From Trichaptum fuscoviolaceum (taxonomy: Eukaryota > Basidiomycota > Agaricomycetes > Hymenochaetales > Trichaptaceae), in NCBI GenBank assembly GCA_910574455.1, contig CAJSYZ010000009.1, forward strand, positions 2,249,040 to 2,313,039: 64,000 nucleotides of DNA, given 5' to 3'. The notes under the pieces are model-generated. The model was not told the DNA's origin. It ran no database searches and saw nothing but the letters and a program-made list of their open reading frames with translations. A program made the position numbers and the translations under genes. Shown here piece after piece: positions 34,190 to 47,100 of the stretch (positions are counted from its first letter, which is position 1; the number at the start of each line of letters is the position of its first letter).

Positions 34190-35252
34190 GGCCATACTTC
34201 GAGAGGACTAAAAAATCATGAAAACGGATGAGGAACTCAGAGTTATGACCACACGAATATTGCACGGCTTCTAAATGACCTTAACGAGATTATTATACGT
34301 GCTCACGACCGGAAACGCCTGCGTTTATGATCAGTTATACCGCTATCTCTTCATTTGTATTTCTTGCTGTTTGTAGCTCTAAAAGACATTTTATGTGCAA
34401 TGAAGTCTTATTGTCTATGCATTCAAGCTCCCTGAAAGTTGTCTGCCCCCGGTTATAGCCAAGGAAAGCTAAGTTTTGGTCCATTCGTGCATGCTGAAAC
34501 GCAGAACTCGCCTCAGGCTTTGGAGAGCTGCCTGAAGATCTAAGTAAACGTACCATGATACTAGTGGTCGAGCATTGGTCGGACGTACGTATGTACACAA
34601 AAAGCAGTGGTGGTCTTGATCCCGGGCCGCTGGTAGGGGACATCACTAATAGTGACCTCGCATGGTTACTCACATGCACTTCAGTAGAGTATACAAGGAA
34701 TGGAGGTCAACAAGTAGACTACAGAGGGTCATATACACATCCCGGGCCTTTCAACCTGAAGATACCGACAACCCATCTCGTTGCGTTGTCGATCATGTGG
34801 TCATAACCAATGCAGCATGGGGAAGATCAACGTGTGATGGAGCAAAGAAGGTTATACTCGTAGTCAAGGTATTCTTAGAAGAGTGTGCCATGCTGGATAA
34901 CATGGGCCCACTCCATCAGCAGGCTGCAGGGGGAGTGTATGCGGCCGTATGCCACTGGCAGTGAATCTATCGGCGGATCACGTCAATATATGTATCCCAT
35001 ACATTGCTACTACGATGCTTTCTGCAATTGATCTATTGTGCATTGAAGCTCGACATACCACCATACGAACGTCTGCGGACCTTCTGAGCGAGCTTTTGCG
35101 GTTTATCACTGGTAGGAATGAAGTATAAGGAGAAGCTATGGGCGCCTATTTAGAGTTGAACCACGTGGGACAGCGCTTATTTTACGGAAAAGAAATTTCG
35201 ACGCCGTCAACGGACGCAAGCCTTGCACTGGCTTGCAACAAATCGACCATAA
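34190..35252. other. about 1.1 kb with no convincing gene
   Basis: Short overlapping frames on both strands, no domains. The frame starting at 35138 runs into the OXA1 first exon in a different frame and is not supported. Confidence 0.4.
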
Positions 35253-36907
35253 ATGAGGTCAACATTGCTGGCAGGTCTTACGCGACCGTCATGCTCAACG
35301 AGATGCTGGTATGTGCATCAATCAGCGCTTTTATGACTTACTTCTCTAATTTAGACATTTGTTGTTCAGGCGGACGTCTCGAGCTCAGGACCGTGTCTCG
35401 TCTTTGTCTACCATAATTGCGACTAGACAGCTCTCATATTATCCTCAAGTACGTTCAGCTAAAGTTCAAGTGCGCGGCTATGTGCTTACGCCGTCGCTCT
35501 CTATGAAAGACAGGACTTAGGACGTCACTTCTTCAACCAAAAATTGTGCGGACTCGAGCCGGAGATGCTCGCTGTTTGTCTTTGGGCGGATGGTGGTCCA
35601 AATCTCCTTCACCTGCTCCTGGTATGTTCTGAATACTCTTATTCTTGATATACTTGTAAAACCTTTTGCTTTAGATGTGACGCCGACACCTGTCGAACCT
35701 TCACCTGAAGTCTTAGCCGTTGCCCCAGCAGAGGATACTGCGTCGGGTGCAGCTATTCCTCCCTCTACCCCCTCTTCTCAAGATGCTGTCATGGCTGCTA
35801 CCTCATCATCATCTACTTCCGTTGAACCCCTCACATCCGTGACCGATGCGACTGCCTCTGCTACGGACGCAACCTCTTCACTCACCGATACCTTTGCCTC
35901 GCACGCGATGCAGTACGGCGACATGGCCGCGCTCGACCTCGTACACTATTCGCCCGCCGGATTCTTCCCCTGGCTTATCGAGGTCACACATGTTTCGACA
36001 GCGCTTCCCCTCTGGTCCGTCATCATCGTCACAACCCTCGGCGCACGTCTCTTCCTCCTCCCCTTCGTCATTCGCGCAACACGCACCTCTGCGCGCCTCG
36101 CTCCCCTCCAACCTCAGCTTGCCGAGATCCGCGCGAAGGTAGACAAAGCTCGTGTGGAACGGGACACCTTGTTGATGCAGCAAGCGATGCTCAAGCAGCA
36201 ATCCCTGTTCAGCAAGGCTGGTGTCAACCCGTTTGACCAGATATTCATGAGCGTGTTGCAGATTGCAGTGCAGTTCGGTTTCTTCATTGGGTTGAGGAGG
36301 ATGTGCACGGCTCCCGTTGAGCAGTTTAAAGATGGAGGATTCGGCTTCATCATGGACTTGACAGCACCCGATCCATACTTCATTCTACCGGTTCTGAATA
36401 CGATATTGGTGAATGCACAACTGACGGTATGTAATTCTATCTCCAGGTCTTCAGCGACAGAAATTTATTTCCCTATAGGTCAGCAGACAAGATATGATGG
36501 CGACAGGCACACCTGCTGTTCCGCACATCATCAACGGCCTTCGAGTCTTTTCTCTTTTGGGTCTTCCATTCATGGCTTTCTTCCCCAGTGTACGTCTTCA
36601 ATATTCCGTATTCTTATGCTTGTCCTAACCTTACTCTCCTGCATAGGCCATTAATCTGCACTTAACAACTAGTATCTCCTTTATCGCTTTGCAAACTATA
36701 ATCCTGCGACAAGCCTCCGTCCGCGCTAAGCTCGGCATCCCTCCGCGCCCTGCGCCCCTTAACGGTGGAGTAGAAAAACACCCAAGCATCATGGACACAG
36801 TGCGCTACGTCCGGAAATGGATGAAGGACAAGCAGACACAGGCGACTGCGGACGCGATGGAGCGCGAGCGCAAGCTACGGAAGGCAACGAGGGGGATTGG
36901 CAAATAG
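35253..36907 (+). CDS. OXA1: mitochondrial inner-membrane insertase Oxa1
   Basis: YidC/Oxa1/Alb3 family insertase that places mitochondrially encoded and some imported proteins in the inner membrane. Six exons: 35253-35308, 35370-35448, 35510-35621, 35675-36426, 36479-36589, 36647-36907, giving 456 residues. The first three exons encode an Arg/Ser-rich, acid-free presequence (MRSTLLAGLTRPSCSTRCWR ... STIIATRQLSYYPQ), which identifies the start. A Ser/Thr/Ala-rich linker follows. The conserved core has membrane segments WSVIIVTTLGARLFLLPFVI, MSVLQIAVQFGFFIGLRRM, YFILPVLNTILV, GLPFMAFFPSAINLHL and SFIALQTIILR. The C terminus is a basic, helical matrix tail (MERERKLRKATRGIGK) of the kind that binds mitoribosomes. 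Confidence 0.95.
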
Positions 36908-37139
36908 TCGCAACCCCGTTCAGACCCTCCCTGGCGTATTCGGATTTGATATAAAAGTATGGTACGGGCGGCCAGCTATGTAATACCTGCTCCGTTGTAT
37001 ATCTCATCTCCACTCAGTCATCCATTCGCAACGTCTTTAGATTATTGATTAATTGCAATTCACCGTAGAGATCACTCGTGGGCGTGATGAGACCGCGTGA
37101 GGGGTGACTTCGCGATTGATCCAATGGATTCTTCCGTAA

Positions 37140-37370
37140 CTAAAACGAGACATCGAACAAGACTTTGACCATCTGCTCCCGAACGCCAAGTAGGAGGGCA
37201 TGAAGCTCTGGATCTACACTCTCCCTTGAACATCAGCAAACTTGCGGTATCTATGGACATCCTATTATCTCTTACCTCCAGGCTTGTCATAGAACTGATG
37301 ACGCGAAGCTCATCTACTCTCGCGTATGTCTCTTCCTTTTCCTCATGCTCTGCCAACCCAGCGTCGTATA
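37140..37370 (-). pseudogene. 3' fragment of a spliced gene, no start found
   Basis: A coding-like segment (about 37370-37276, containing LSIYDAGLAEHEEKEETYARV and ISSMTSLE) joins across a 55-base intron (gtaaga...gggag) to 37220-37140, encoding SVDPELHALLLGVREQMV then KVLFDVSF and stop. The acidic helical sequence has clear codon character, but upstream frames hit stops within a few codons and no ATG or upstream exon fits. It therefore looks like the truncated end of a gene. Family not recognised. Confidence 0.4.
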
Positions 37371-40300
37371 TGGATAATCTTTTCCTCTCGATTCACTAGA
37401 AACATGGCTTTGGGTCCATAACGGGGCATTGCTATGCAGGAATTGCGGTATTGCGTTGCTCCGTTCTACCACTTCCACAGGATTCTTGACAGTACTCCGG
37501 CTCTCTGTTCGCCCTTAACACCAAGATTTCATCTCTTGGTGCGACCGACTGTTCATTCAGTAGTTTTTTTTTCTGTCAACTTGGACATGGACTCAAGGCG
37601 TAACATCATACAACGCTTTCGAAATCTTGTTTATCTCATTCTGATACTCTGCTCCTTCTTGGAAGCCCCCGAGACGCTACGTTCGCAATCACGTCATCTT
37701 CTCCTTTAACATGCCTTCTCGGAACCGTCTAACTGGCTTCCTGTAACTTTGGCTTCCCAAACCTCAAATGTCTCACTGGTGCTCGCTCTTATTGATGGCT
37801 CATATAATGAATTGCAAAATAGGCCGCCGTAGTGGCAAGCTCCTTGGCTTACTTGAGGATATCAAGGGCTTGAACATAAATCTACTTTATGATGTCAGAG
37901 GTCACTTGAAAACAAGACTATCCCGTAACAGAGTCAACTCAACGAGGAAGGTGTTTTAAGTACAACATATGAACGATATATACTAATTGGAACTGTATTA
38001 GACCGAAATTTGTAAAACTTCAGTGTCGACTCTGTGCACACCAGCCCGACTGTCGTTAGAGGTTAATCCTTGTCCAAGCCCTCGCGTTTGAGGAGCGAGT
38101 CCAACCACTCAGAATAATAGATATTTCAGCCTCGACTATTGCGCGTTTGGTGGCGGACATCGGCATCTGCCTTCCTTCAACCGATCCTGGATCCCCGAGT
38201 ACAATGTGGCTAGCCTCGTCCAGAACAAAACAACCAGCCCAAAGCATCTGTTTGTTCGGCGCAAACTCAGAGGGTATAAAGGAGTGCCACACTGGTCGGT
38301 GAATCCCCACCTCCTCTTGACGTCCCACTTCCACCACCGTCGACTCCAGTCCACCGACTTCAGCAACCAGCACGCATATGCAACATCCGCTTACGCCGAA
38401 GACGCCCTACGGGCAGCAGTCCCACCGATACACACATCGGTGCGCTCGTACTCTCCCGTAGGGCCTACATTATCTCCTGGGTTCTTCACGTCATGTCTGT
38501 ACACCGTCATGGTAGCACTGGCAATGTCGCCCTCTGTACAGTGGAACGCATGACGGAAGACGGCCGTCGGTCCCCTGCACCACGCACAGGGCAACATACC
38601 CGATCGACGGCCACCCCGTACTCCCAAGCCGCGTCTGCATGCCCGGTTTCGTGGAAATGTAGAGTGTCGAACTTCCTGGGGGAAGCGGTCTCTGCGGCGG
38701 GGAAACATGCGTAGAATTAGGTAGAATTAATGTTCTGGATGGTGGTGGAGCGAGTCCTATCCTCGCTACCGGGAGGTTTTCGCGTTCAGCAAGACCCAAC
38801 GGGTCTAAACTTGGGTGCCGGTTATCCCCCCAAGGCTTGCGCGTTTTCCCTCCCCATCCTGCCTTCGATGGCGAGAACTTTTTTTTTCTTTTTTTTTTGC
38901 GGGGACAAAGAAACAAAACCCACCACCGCATCTTATTCGTGTGATCGTAAGAGTGAACAGCGGCTAACACACCTAAACTTAAGATGGGTAGTGTGTGACA
39001 CAGAACGTAGTTGCAGTCGTCTGATTTCTTGCGCAGAGCGAAGTCTGGATTGCAGTGATCGGGAAATGGGTTAGAAACCGTTCGTCGCACGGATAGCGAT
39101 CTACAGCAGCAATAGATGACGGATGTTGGCGTAGACTGAAAGTTATTATCTAAATGTCAATTCATGGAGGCTACTCGTCCACGAACCTCAAACTAATGCT
39201 CTCTGAAGAACGAAAGCCTAGTGAAGCTGACGACTTCATTATCACCGCGCAAATCTACTGTTACTCTTCGGAGTGGGGCATCATGGGCCACGGGTGACTA
39301 TCCCGAAGTCAAGTCATTATCCCAGCCACCAACTTCAGCGCCGGCAATACTAACATAGTAGCAACACGGCCAAGCCAGAGAATGATTAGCGTGCGATGAC
39401 AAACGTAATCTTCAGCGAAGTAAGCACTTGAATAGTAATTGACAGAAACTCCTTCACCTCACTGATCTTGCCAAGTCTCATATCGGTTTTACAGAGCCGG
39501 GTTTTCGCGGTCGAGAATGAAAAATATCTTGGCAGCTGAAGAGGGTGTTGCTGACTAGGGTAGACTGCAATCAGTTAGCATGCAGACGATCTGTAAAAGT
39601 AAGATCACTCACGCCTGAGCCTGGTCGTCAAAGACTGATCTCGCGATCGCATATTCAGCTGATTTGTATCTTGCTGCCGCTTCCTCTTCGCTTTTTTTAA
39701 TCGCCCTTAATTGATCAGGCAGTTATCTACCTTCAACTCAGATATTCCCTGACATCCTGCCGCCTGACTCGCTGGCAGAACCCACCGGTACCGGAGCCAC
39801 GACACCACTTTGTGGACCAAGAAGCATCGAACGCGATAGGTATGCTTAGGTTCACGATGCCGTCATAGCCTATTCCATAGGAAACGAAGCTGTGCCAGGC
39901 TGCCAGCTGTCATGTTTCTATTCCTTGGCCTAAGTAGCTTCTCTGCATATTGTATCTTCCATAACCGATATTGGACGCAGATGGTGTCGAAGCGCTTATA
40001 TCGATGGCTCCTGATGTCACATCGCGTCGCCTCAATATGCAGAGCATACTCGAATCCCGCATAGGCACATATGCAGAGACTCGTTATCTTGTAGGAGAAG
40101 CCTGGATGTGCGATCAAGGGTGCCTCTGGATATGCACGTATTTCGATAGAAGCCCGATGACTTTATCCTAAGGCATCTCTTCAGGATCGAAAGGCCGGAG
40201 GATATGCGAGGCGTAGATCATTATAGATTGCATTGTAGATCGCCAAAAGAGAGCGAGATACCGTGTACTGATAAAGACCAACATAAGATCAATTGGTTCG

Positions 40301-41816
40301 CAATAGAAAGATAAACATGTAGCTCACGTAGCTCGCGATCTAGGTGTCCCTAGTGAACAGAATGAACACATGGAGTCTGTCTATTTTAGGTCATTCGTAT
40401 AGAGAAGATCTTCAAGTAGTGTCCCACCCAAGCTTTTTTGAGGCCAGTGTCATGAGAAGCGTTGGTGGACCTGCTCAAGTCCAAGACGAGAAAGCTCGAG
40501 TGCAGACCAGCTTGGAGTCAGCCCAAGGAAGGAAAGAAGCGCTTCCACATATGGCCCCGGAAGCTATCCTCGAACATGCGCTGCGCTGGGGCCCTGTAGC
40601 GGGCTTCCGCAGAGTCACAGTCTCCCAAGGAGCATCGATTGGTGTGGAGCCAGACATGAGGTCCCGTGCCCTCTGAAAATGAAAAGAAGCTGAGGACGAG
40701 GAAGCTCTGCATGACTGCGTCCGCGGCTGGGGTCGATGATTCCGGGTCGACGCTCATAATGAAAGGAAGGGAAGACGACTGAGCACGAGGCATGGTGCGA
40801 ATGCGGATATGAGCATGAGTCATCTCGCAGGCACAGATGTGTTCTGTTCATACCGCCCGTGAAAAGATGACTGTGGGTTTCGAAAATCGAAGTGCAGCAT
40901 GCGCTGACAACCATCCATCGGCTCGTAGAAGCGGTGGTCATGACTCGCATCTGATTACAAAGGTGATCCGAGTACGCACATTGGCATAGTCAATTACCGT
41001 CTATACGGAGGGTTCATTCAATCTTCAGAAAGGTCCGGACACCCAGAAGTCCCAACCTGCACGCCGATCAGTGCGCCTGACGGCCAGCCAGCTCTTTCGC
41101 TGCAAGAAGCCACGTTGGAGGTCCGTCTAGTTAAGGAGCTGTGCTAGCTTGAAACGGCTGCTTTCGCACCCAGCCCGGAGCGACTTGCCAATATCACAAG
41201 AACCTCTTCCGAGCTTCGTGATCCCGAGATCCTAGGACCACACTGCACAGCGCCCATGAGAAGAACTTGACGAAGAAGAGCCAGGCGGTTCGTCAAGAGA
41301 TGGAGTCACCCGCGGCGAGCAGCATGAGCGTCTCAGTCCGAGTCCATTCAAGGTGTCAGTTTTGGTACGCATCAGTCATATGGAGTCGCTGTATGTACAA
41401 GGATCAGCAATCTTTCGACGACGTGAGTCATTTGCCACGAACATCAAAGGACTACATGGCCACCAGCAAACGGACCAGGGATTCTTGCAGTCGCGATGTT
41501 CGAGAGCTCCGGATGCCAAAGATAGAGAAGCGAGAAGGCGGTGAATTCGTCCTGCATGATGAAAGTACACATAGTAGGTAAATGGGCACAAGAACAGCAT
41601 AAAAGTCCCTGGAGTCATCCAATGAACTGGAACACGTCAAGATTAACATTTCGAGGCCGATATCCGAGGAGATAAACCATGCAAAATGTACATGAAATTA
41701 GAAGTTAAAGTTAGAAAGCTGCCGAAAGCTCGGAAATGTCATTTTCATAAGCTGAGATTAGGGCAGGTTTTATAAAGGTTCAAAAAGGAAATATCGTGTG
41801 TCCAGGATGTCAGTCT

Positions 41817-41990
41817 TCAAGTCCGTTTGGACTTAGCCTTGGCAGGCTTGCGGGTCTTCTCTCTCTTCGTATGCACTAACAACTAGCCAGCCTCATTGTT
41901 CACCGCGGGCATCAATCAGAGCACGCAGCTTGTAGCCGGCGGCATCAGATGCACTGTACCCACCGTTTGTACCCTCGGACTTCTTACTTC
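41817..41990 (-). pseudogene. decayed coding fragment with basic nuclear-type tail
   Basis: Two open pieces read like the end of a real protein: one with NGGYSASDAAGYKLRALIDARGEQ-like content (given here only as the core SDAAGYKLRALIDARG), the other a basic C terminus TKREKTRKPAKAKSKRT before TGA. The only available intron between them would be about 28 bases, too short for this genome, and the upstream frame breaks. A decayed gene end is the simplest reading. The parent gene is not recognised. Confidence 0.35.
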
Positions 41991-44057
41991 GGACTCAATC
42001 CACGCAAAACTGTAAACAACCACCGGTAGCAGCTGAATTGGTATACAATTTCCCTACTAGTAAGGCACTCTGTACAACAGTTGTATCAGGTCCACTCACT
42101 CGAGGAAAGCATGATGGAAGTACGAGAAGAGAGGGCAAAGCCGGCGGCCGGACGGCCGGATGCAACTTCTGTTGTTCGTGTGGTGCGTTGATCAGTGCGC
42201 GGAAACGGGGGATCTAACTGATCGCTGTCACTGACGCTGAAGTACTACATAGTACTAGTAGTCGTAATCATACCGGCTAATGCCGAGCCCATGTTCAAAG
42301 TAATGCTGTGTAATGTCAGTTTGTTTCGAGTCTTCTCTTTGTCTAAACTCCCTAATAAACAAGTCCACATATTTTCACAGTGAATGTTTTCTCCGGAACA
42401 CTAAACCAATACACGTAATCTGCAGCCCACAACAACTTGACATTTTCTATGTCATTTCATGTTTGGGACTGCCGATTTGGAACGGGTGGCGTTGGCGGGT
42501 GTTGGCCGTGTCACTGAAGGCCCGAGATGCAGCCTACGCGGTAAATCCTCGTTCATCACCATCCCTATCTTCTATCACCGGTATTTATCGTCTCGGAGAG
42601 CCCGGCGATGTATCGCGAATCCCGAACGTCTTACAGGCCTTTCACGCTCGGGTCGGTTCAGGATACACACAACATGCAATACACATACTATATGATTGCT
42701 CTGCGTGCTGAAAGCGGGATCGCTCCCAATAGTACACACAGCGGCCATACTCAAGCGCTGCAGTTCTGGCGTATCACATGTACATGACATGGCTTTGAGT
42801 GTACCCGGAGAGTCAGAAGAGCTGTCAATGCCACCTGTGTATGCAAGCGAAGGCTCGTTTCGTATTCTGCCAAGCGTCACTCACCAGCTTTACATCTCAG
42901 ACCGCGGACGAAAGGACCAAGGCTCACTCTAAAGGCGTCGATCTCCCATGAACATGCCAGCACATCTGCGCAATTAGACGAGGAGGCGTGACGAGTGTCC
43001 ACACTTCTAAAGTTTACGGGAAGAAGGCGAGGGGGAGATAAGCAAGTAAGCTATGTAGGCGCGTTGGCATGGACTCGGCGAAACATACTTCTCTCTTCTT
43101 CATATTTACGTCTGGGATTGCTCACCTCACAATCGCCTAAATCGAGGGGGCTGCCTTCGACTCGAAGCTATCTGGCGGCCACATGCTCGTACTGATGCGC
43201 ATGCAACGAACGTGTTCTGCCAGTGCTGCGTTTGCTTTCCTTCCGCGAGCACTCGGATCCCGTCTAATCGTGGAATTATTTACTGGGATTTTCTCATGTT
43301 TTAGACGACGGCGAATCATCGCACGACATGTGGTATGTCTCGGGCTATGCTTGGGAGCCAGCGATATAGGTTCATATCTGGTTTACTATTGAAGACAAAG
43401 TACTGACTACAGTGACCAGAATTGATACGCCCTCAGCGGCCTCTTCAAGTTTCTGTTGTTTACCTCCCCAAACATGCATACATGGCTTCCAATGCCGGGT
43501 ACCAAATATCAAATTATTATGCGAGTCTACATGTGTGTACGCCGACTAGACCAGCATCCCGCCATGTCCCACTGTCTTCTTATTTTTCGTTCTTCCGAGC
43601 CTTCAGGGACATGCGAGGTTCTTCATACACTCGCAACACCAAGACCAACGAAGTCTCGGGATTTGAAGACACCGATATGTCATGACGCTGTAGGAACACA
43701 AAATATATGAGGGACATGAGATCATGGGACAGGAAGACAGGATTATGGTACACGCATACATGTGCATAGATGTACGTTGTGCGGGCACAAAACGTGCACA
43801 GACATGTACTGTACTTATTCATGCAAACATGCGATACAGTAATACACTCGGAATCCACATCCGTAAATCAAACGACGGCGAAGGAACTATAAGTGGGGCG
43901 GGGCGGAATCGAGGGCATCCTGTGTGTATGTAGTACGCGCTCGTAATTAACACTGGATATTGTTGGAAGACGCCATGCTGCAGCGTAGGGAGCATGGGAG
44001 TCGTTCTATCTCCGCTGCAGCCTGAGTCAATCTATGTAAGTGACCCGGGGGGTAGCG

Positions 44058-44138
44058 GGTCGACGTGGGTCATTGGTCTCCCGGACGTCCGAGTCCTGGA
44101 TGGAGAAGTCGGGGGGTTCGATTCCAGAATCAACGACC
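44058..44138 (+). pseudogene. tRNA-derived relic
   Basis: GGTCG...CGACC could form part of an acceptor stem. An anticodon stem CGTCC/GGATG encloses a 7-base loop GAGTCCT, and a consensus box B (GGTTCGATTCC) is present. The T stem and two acceptor pairs are broken, position 33 is not T, and there is no T-run terminator, so a functional tRNA is unlikely. Confidence 0.3.
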
Positions 44139-47100
44139 ACGAGCAAATCCCCTGAAGCCGGATTCGGCGATGAGAACAAATGGAGGCTGGATCGTTTAGC
44201 TCGTATACTGTATATGAGATTGAAGATGTCATTTACCATAAAGGTATATATATATCATTGGAAATGCAGATACGCAAGGAAAAAAATTCGAACATTATCG
44301 ATCAGCTCGGCCTTCGGTCTTCCAAGAGCTGAAAAACTTGAGTTGGTTCTGCCCACTAGCCTGAGTGCATCCAAACTATCCCAAGAAGTTTTCAGCAGTT
44401 TCGAAATACAGATGGATAGACCACCAGTGAGCATACATACACATCACCTCGGACTCCCACCAGCAACAGCCATTCATAGACTTCTCGAGCTTCCCATCCA
44501 GATGTCCAGCTCCAGATCCAAGCGGATCACGAATAAGCTATCCCTCATCGCGTATAGGGCATAGCAGCATGAGGTCGGGATCATTCTGCGAGTGTCTGTG
44601 AGACTAAGAGGCTCTTGATGGTTACCTGGGCAGGGGCCCCTGCTGATCAGGGCATCGGAAGATCACCGTCTGTCTGATCCAGATGTATCTGCCTATGGAA
44701 TGCTGATGTGGTACGTATGTATGTGTGCTTGATCTGTAGTACGTACGTACGCGTTTACCTGATGCTATGCATGGCAGTGTGCCATCCATCAATTTGTAGA
44801 AAGAACAACGGCAGGAGGTTTTTTGATGTTCGGTAGCCGAGTCGCCGCGGCGTACACACACGGAGAGAGCGTAGGATACCTGCTAGTTTTTTCTTGGACT
44901 GTGCCCATACTCGAAGATGCTGTGACAGAGTGAGCTCAGAAGCTCGAGATCAAGAAGGTTGTGATGCCGACGAAGGTGATGATTGGAGACGGAGAAGAAA
45001 AGAGCAGAGCAACAGGTTCAGTGTAGCGTACGGATGCAGTACGAAATGAAAATGGAGTCGGAGGATAAGAGAAGCCGACAATACGAATACGGAGAGCCAG
45101 ACGCAGTGCAGACCCGAGAGCCATCACCAGCGCACTTTTTCTGCCGTGTTATGAAAAATGAACAGGGAGGCGATTCCCGTCGGTGTATGCATCCCATGCT
45201 AAAAGAGTCATATGTCACGTCAAGCCCGGGCCAACCCACCTCAAGAAGCCTTTATGTAGGGCGTTTCGAGTTCCATGAGGTGGTCCAAGTCCAAAACACA
45301 CGCGCTTTGCAGTTATATGTATGTCGGGTCGAGGACCTTCGAGTCATGGAGAAAGACGTGCTTCTCTTCCTGTAAAATGAAATCCGCGTGTTCGAGTCGA
45401 GGTGCAGCGCTGCTTGAGCTTCCATTCGCCGCTGTCTTCATTCATGACTCTCCTCTTCATCTGTCTTCAGAAATCGAGCATAAGATTCGATGATCGAAGT
45501 GCGACGAAGATTTGGAAGGGCCCGGAAGGAAACTAAGCAGGCGCGGGCGACTCGCGCGGGGAGGTAGCCCTGTAGCTAGTCGAGGTGCTCCGAGGTGATA
45601 GTATGAGAAAGAGATGAAATGCTGTGTGTTTGCCAACTTGAAGTATTTCGAGGCGGAGCTTGAACCTAACATCGTAAATTGAGAAACGGTTTCAAGTTTC
45701 TGAAACTGGGCGTTGATGTCACGCGAGATACGCGACGCGCTGGTCACAGACCGAGCCGTGTCACGCATCAAGACGCGTGCCGAGCATCGTCTTTTCGCCA
45801 TTGACCACAACGACCAAGGCCTGGAGAATTTTACGGCTCTTCCTCGTTTCTCTCCGGTGAATCACTCTTTATCTCATAGGCAAGCACTGGCGTAATGTGC
45901 ATATAGCAAGCAAGTGCACGAGTGCAAAACTGAACTCGAGAGCTCATGTGGCATTTTTCGGAGTGTCATAGTTGGCCTGGATAGCGGATGATTTCGATGA
46001 AAGTTAGGCAACAAAAAGGTACCAGAGAAGGCGTAGAAGATATTGGTTTCGGCTCGCCGAAGGTTTGAATCGATCTCAAGATAATATGGGCTATGATTGG
46101 GGTTTTCTCTTCGTGATTGTGCCACCCAATCTGGATTCTAATGCTATTCATCTCGTTCATCTTGCCGTCCTGCTCCTTTCAGACTGTGTCTTGCCGTTAC
46201 CTTCCTCTTAGCCTTTGTCTTGCCTTTGCTATCTGGATCCCTGTGGAACTCCCGGCCTGTGTCGTGCCGTTTTCTACCATAGCACTGTCAGATTTCCGCC
46301 TTCGTGTTGCGGACCATTTAGCCCTAGCTTTGCCACCCTTTCTTACCATTGGGCCCTAACTTCCCCCTCTCCTAATTCCTGCCTTCCTTTGTTGCGGTGA
46401 AGAAGCTTACTCGGCGATGGGGAAGTTCGTAGTCGACTGCACGTGAACCTGAACAAAGAACTAGCCTGGACCACTCGTTATCGACTTCTCTATTGCGATA
46501 ACGGTTCACAGTCCTGTCTACCGCGACTCGTTCGCGTTCTGATCAAGTATCTCACCTTTAATCTTCATAGAGTCTCGGGGAACAGCGAACTTCCGCGCAA
46601 GTCAAACCCGGGCCCGGGTCGGCAAACACCGCACCGGGTCTCAGGCTCCGGGTGATGCTTCTATACATACAATATCCGGCACGAACCCCACGACCACGAC
46701 CCTCGATAATTAACGGATGGTGCACTGTCAGACGAGATGGGAGAAGAGGTGAGAACCCCTACTGAGCTAGGCAACTTCGGGTGCTAATGAACACATTTCG
46801 GCGGCAGGTTATGCTGATGGTGTGAGACTGGCGTACGCCTGCTGAGATTGGCCGTGGACCGCCCATTGATATACGACAATGCCCAGCGTCGATTTGCTTA
46901 TTAACGAGTCATCTAATCGTTTTACAGAGACCGGTATCTGTATGAGGGAGCAATGCAAAGCAATCAAGGGGCCGAATGCAGTTTAGGCGTTTGGACTAAG
47001 CCGAAACGTCCCAATCCCGGAGGACCGAGGGGCAGGATAGGGTATAGCTCATGGAGAAGGCTATTTGCCTACAGTCATTTGGTTACTGTGTCAAATCAAT

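Noticed and set aside
38491..39090. 199-codon minus-strand open frame
   Set aside because: It reads through a poly-T/poly-A tract giving Lys runs, has no domain, and overlaps other equally open frames; probably chance.
40344..40676. 110-codon plus-strand frame
   Set aside because: Antisense frames are equally open and nothing in the translation resembles a known family.
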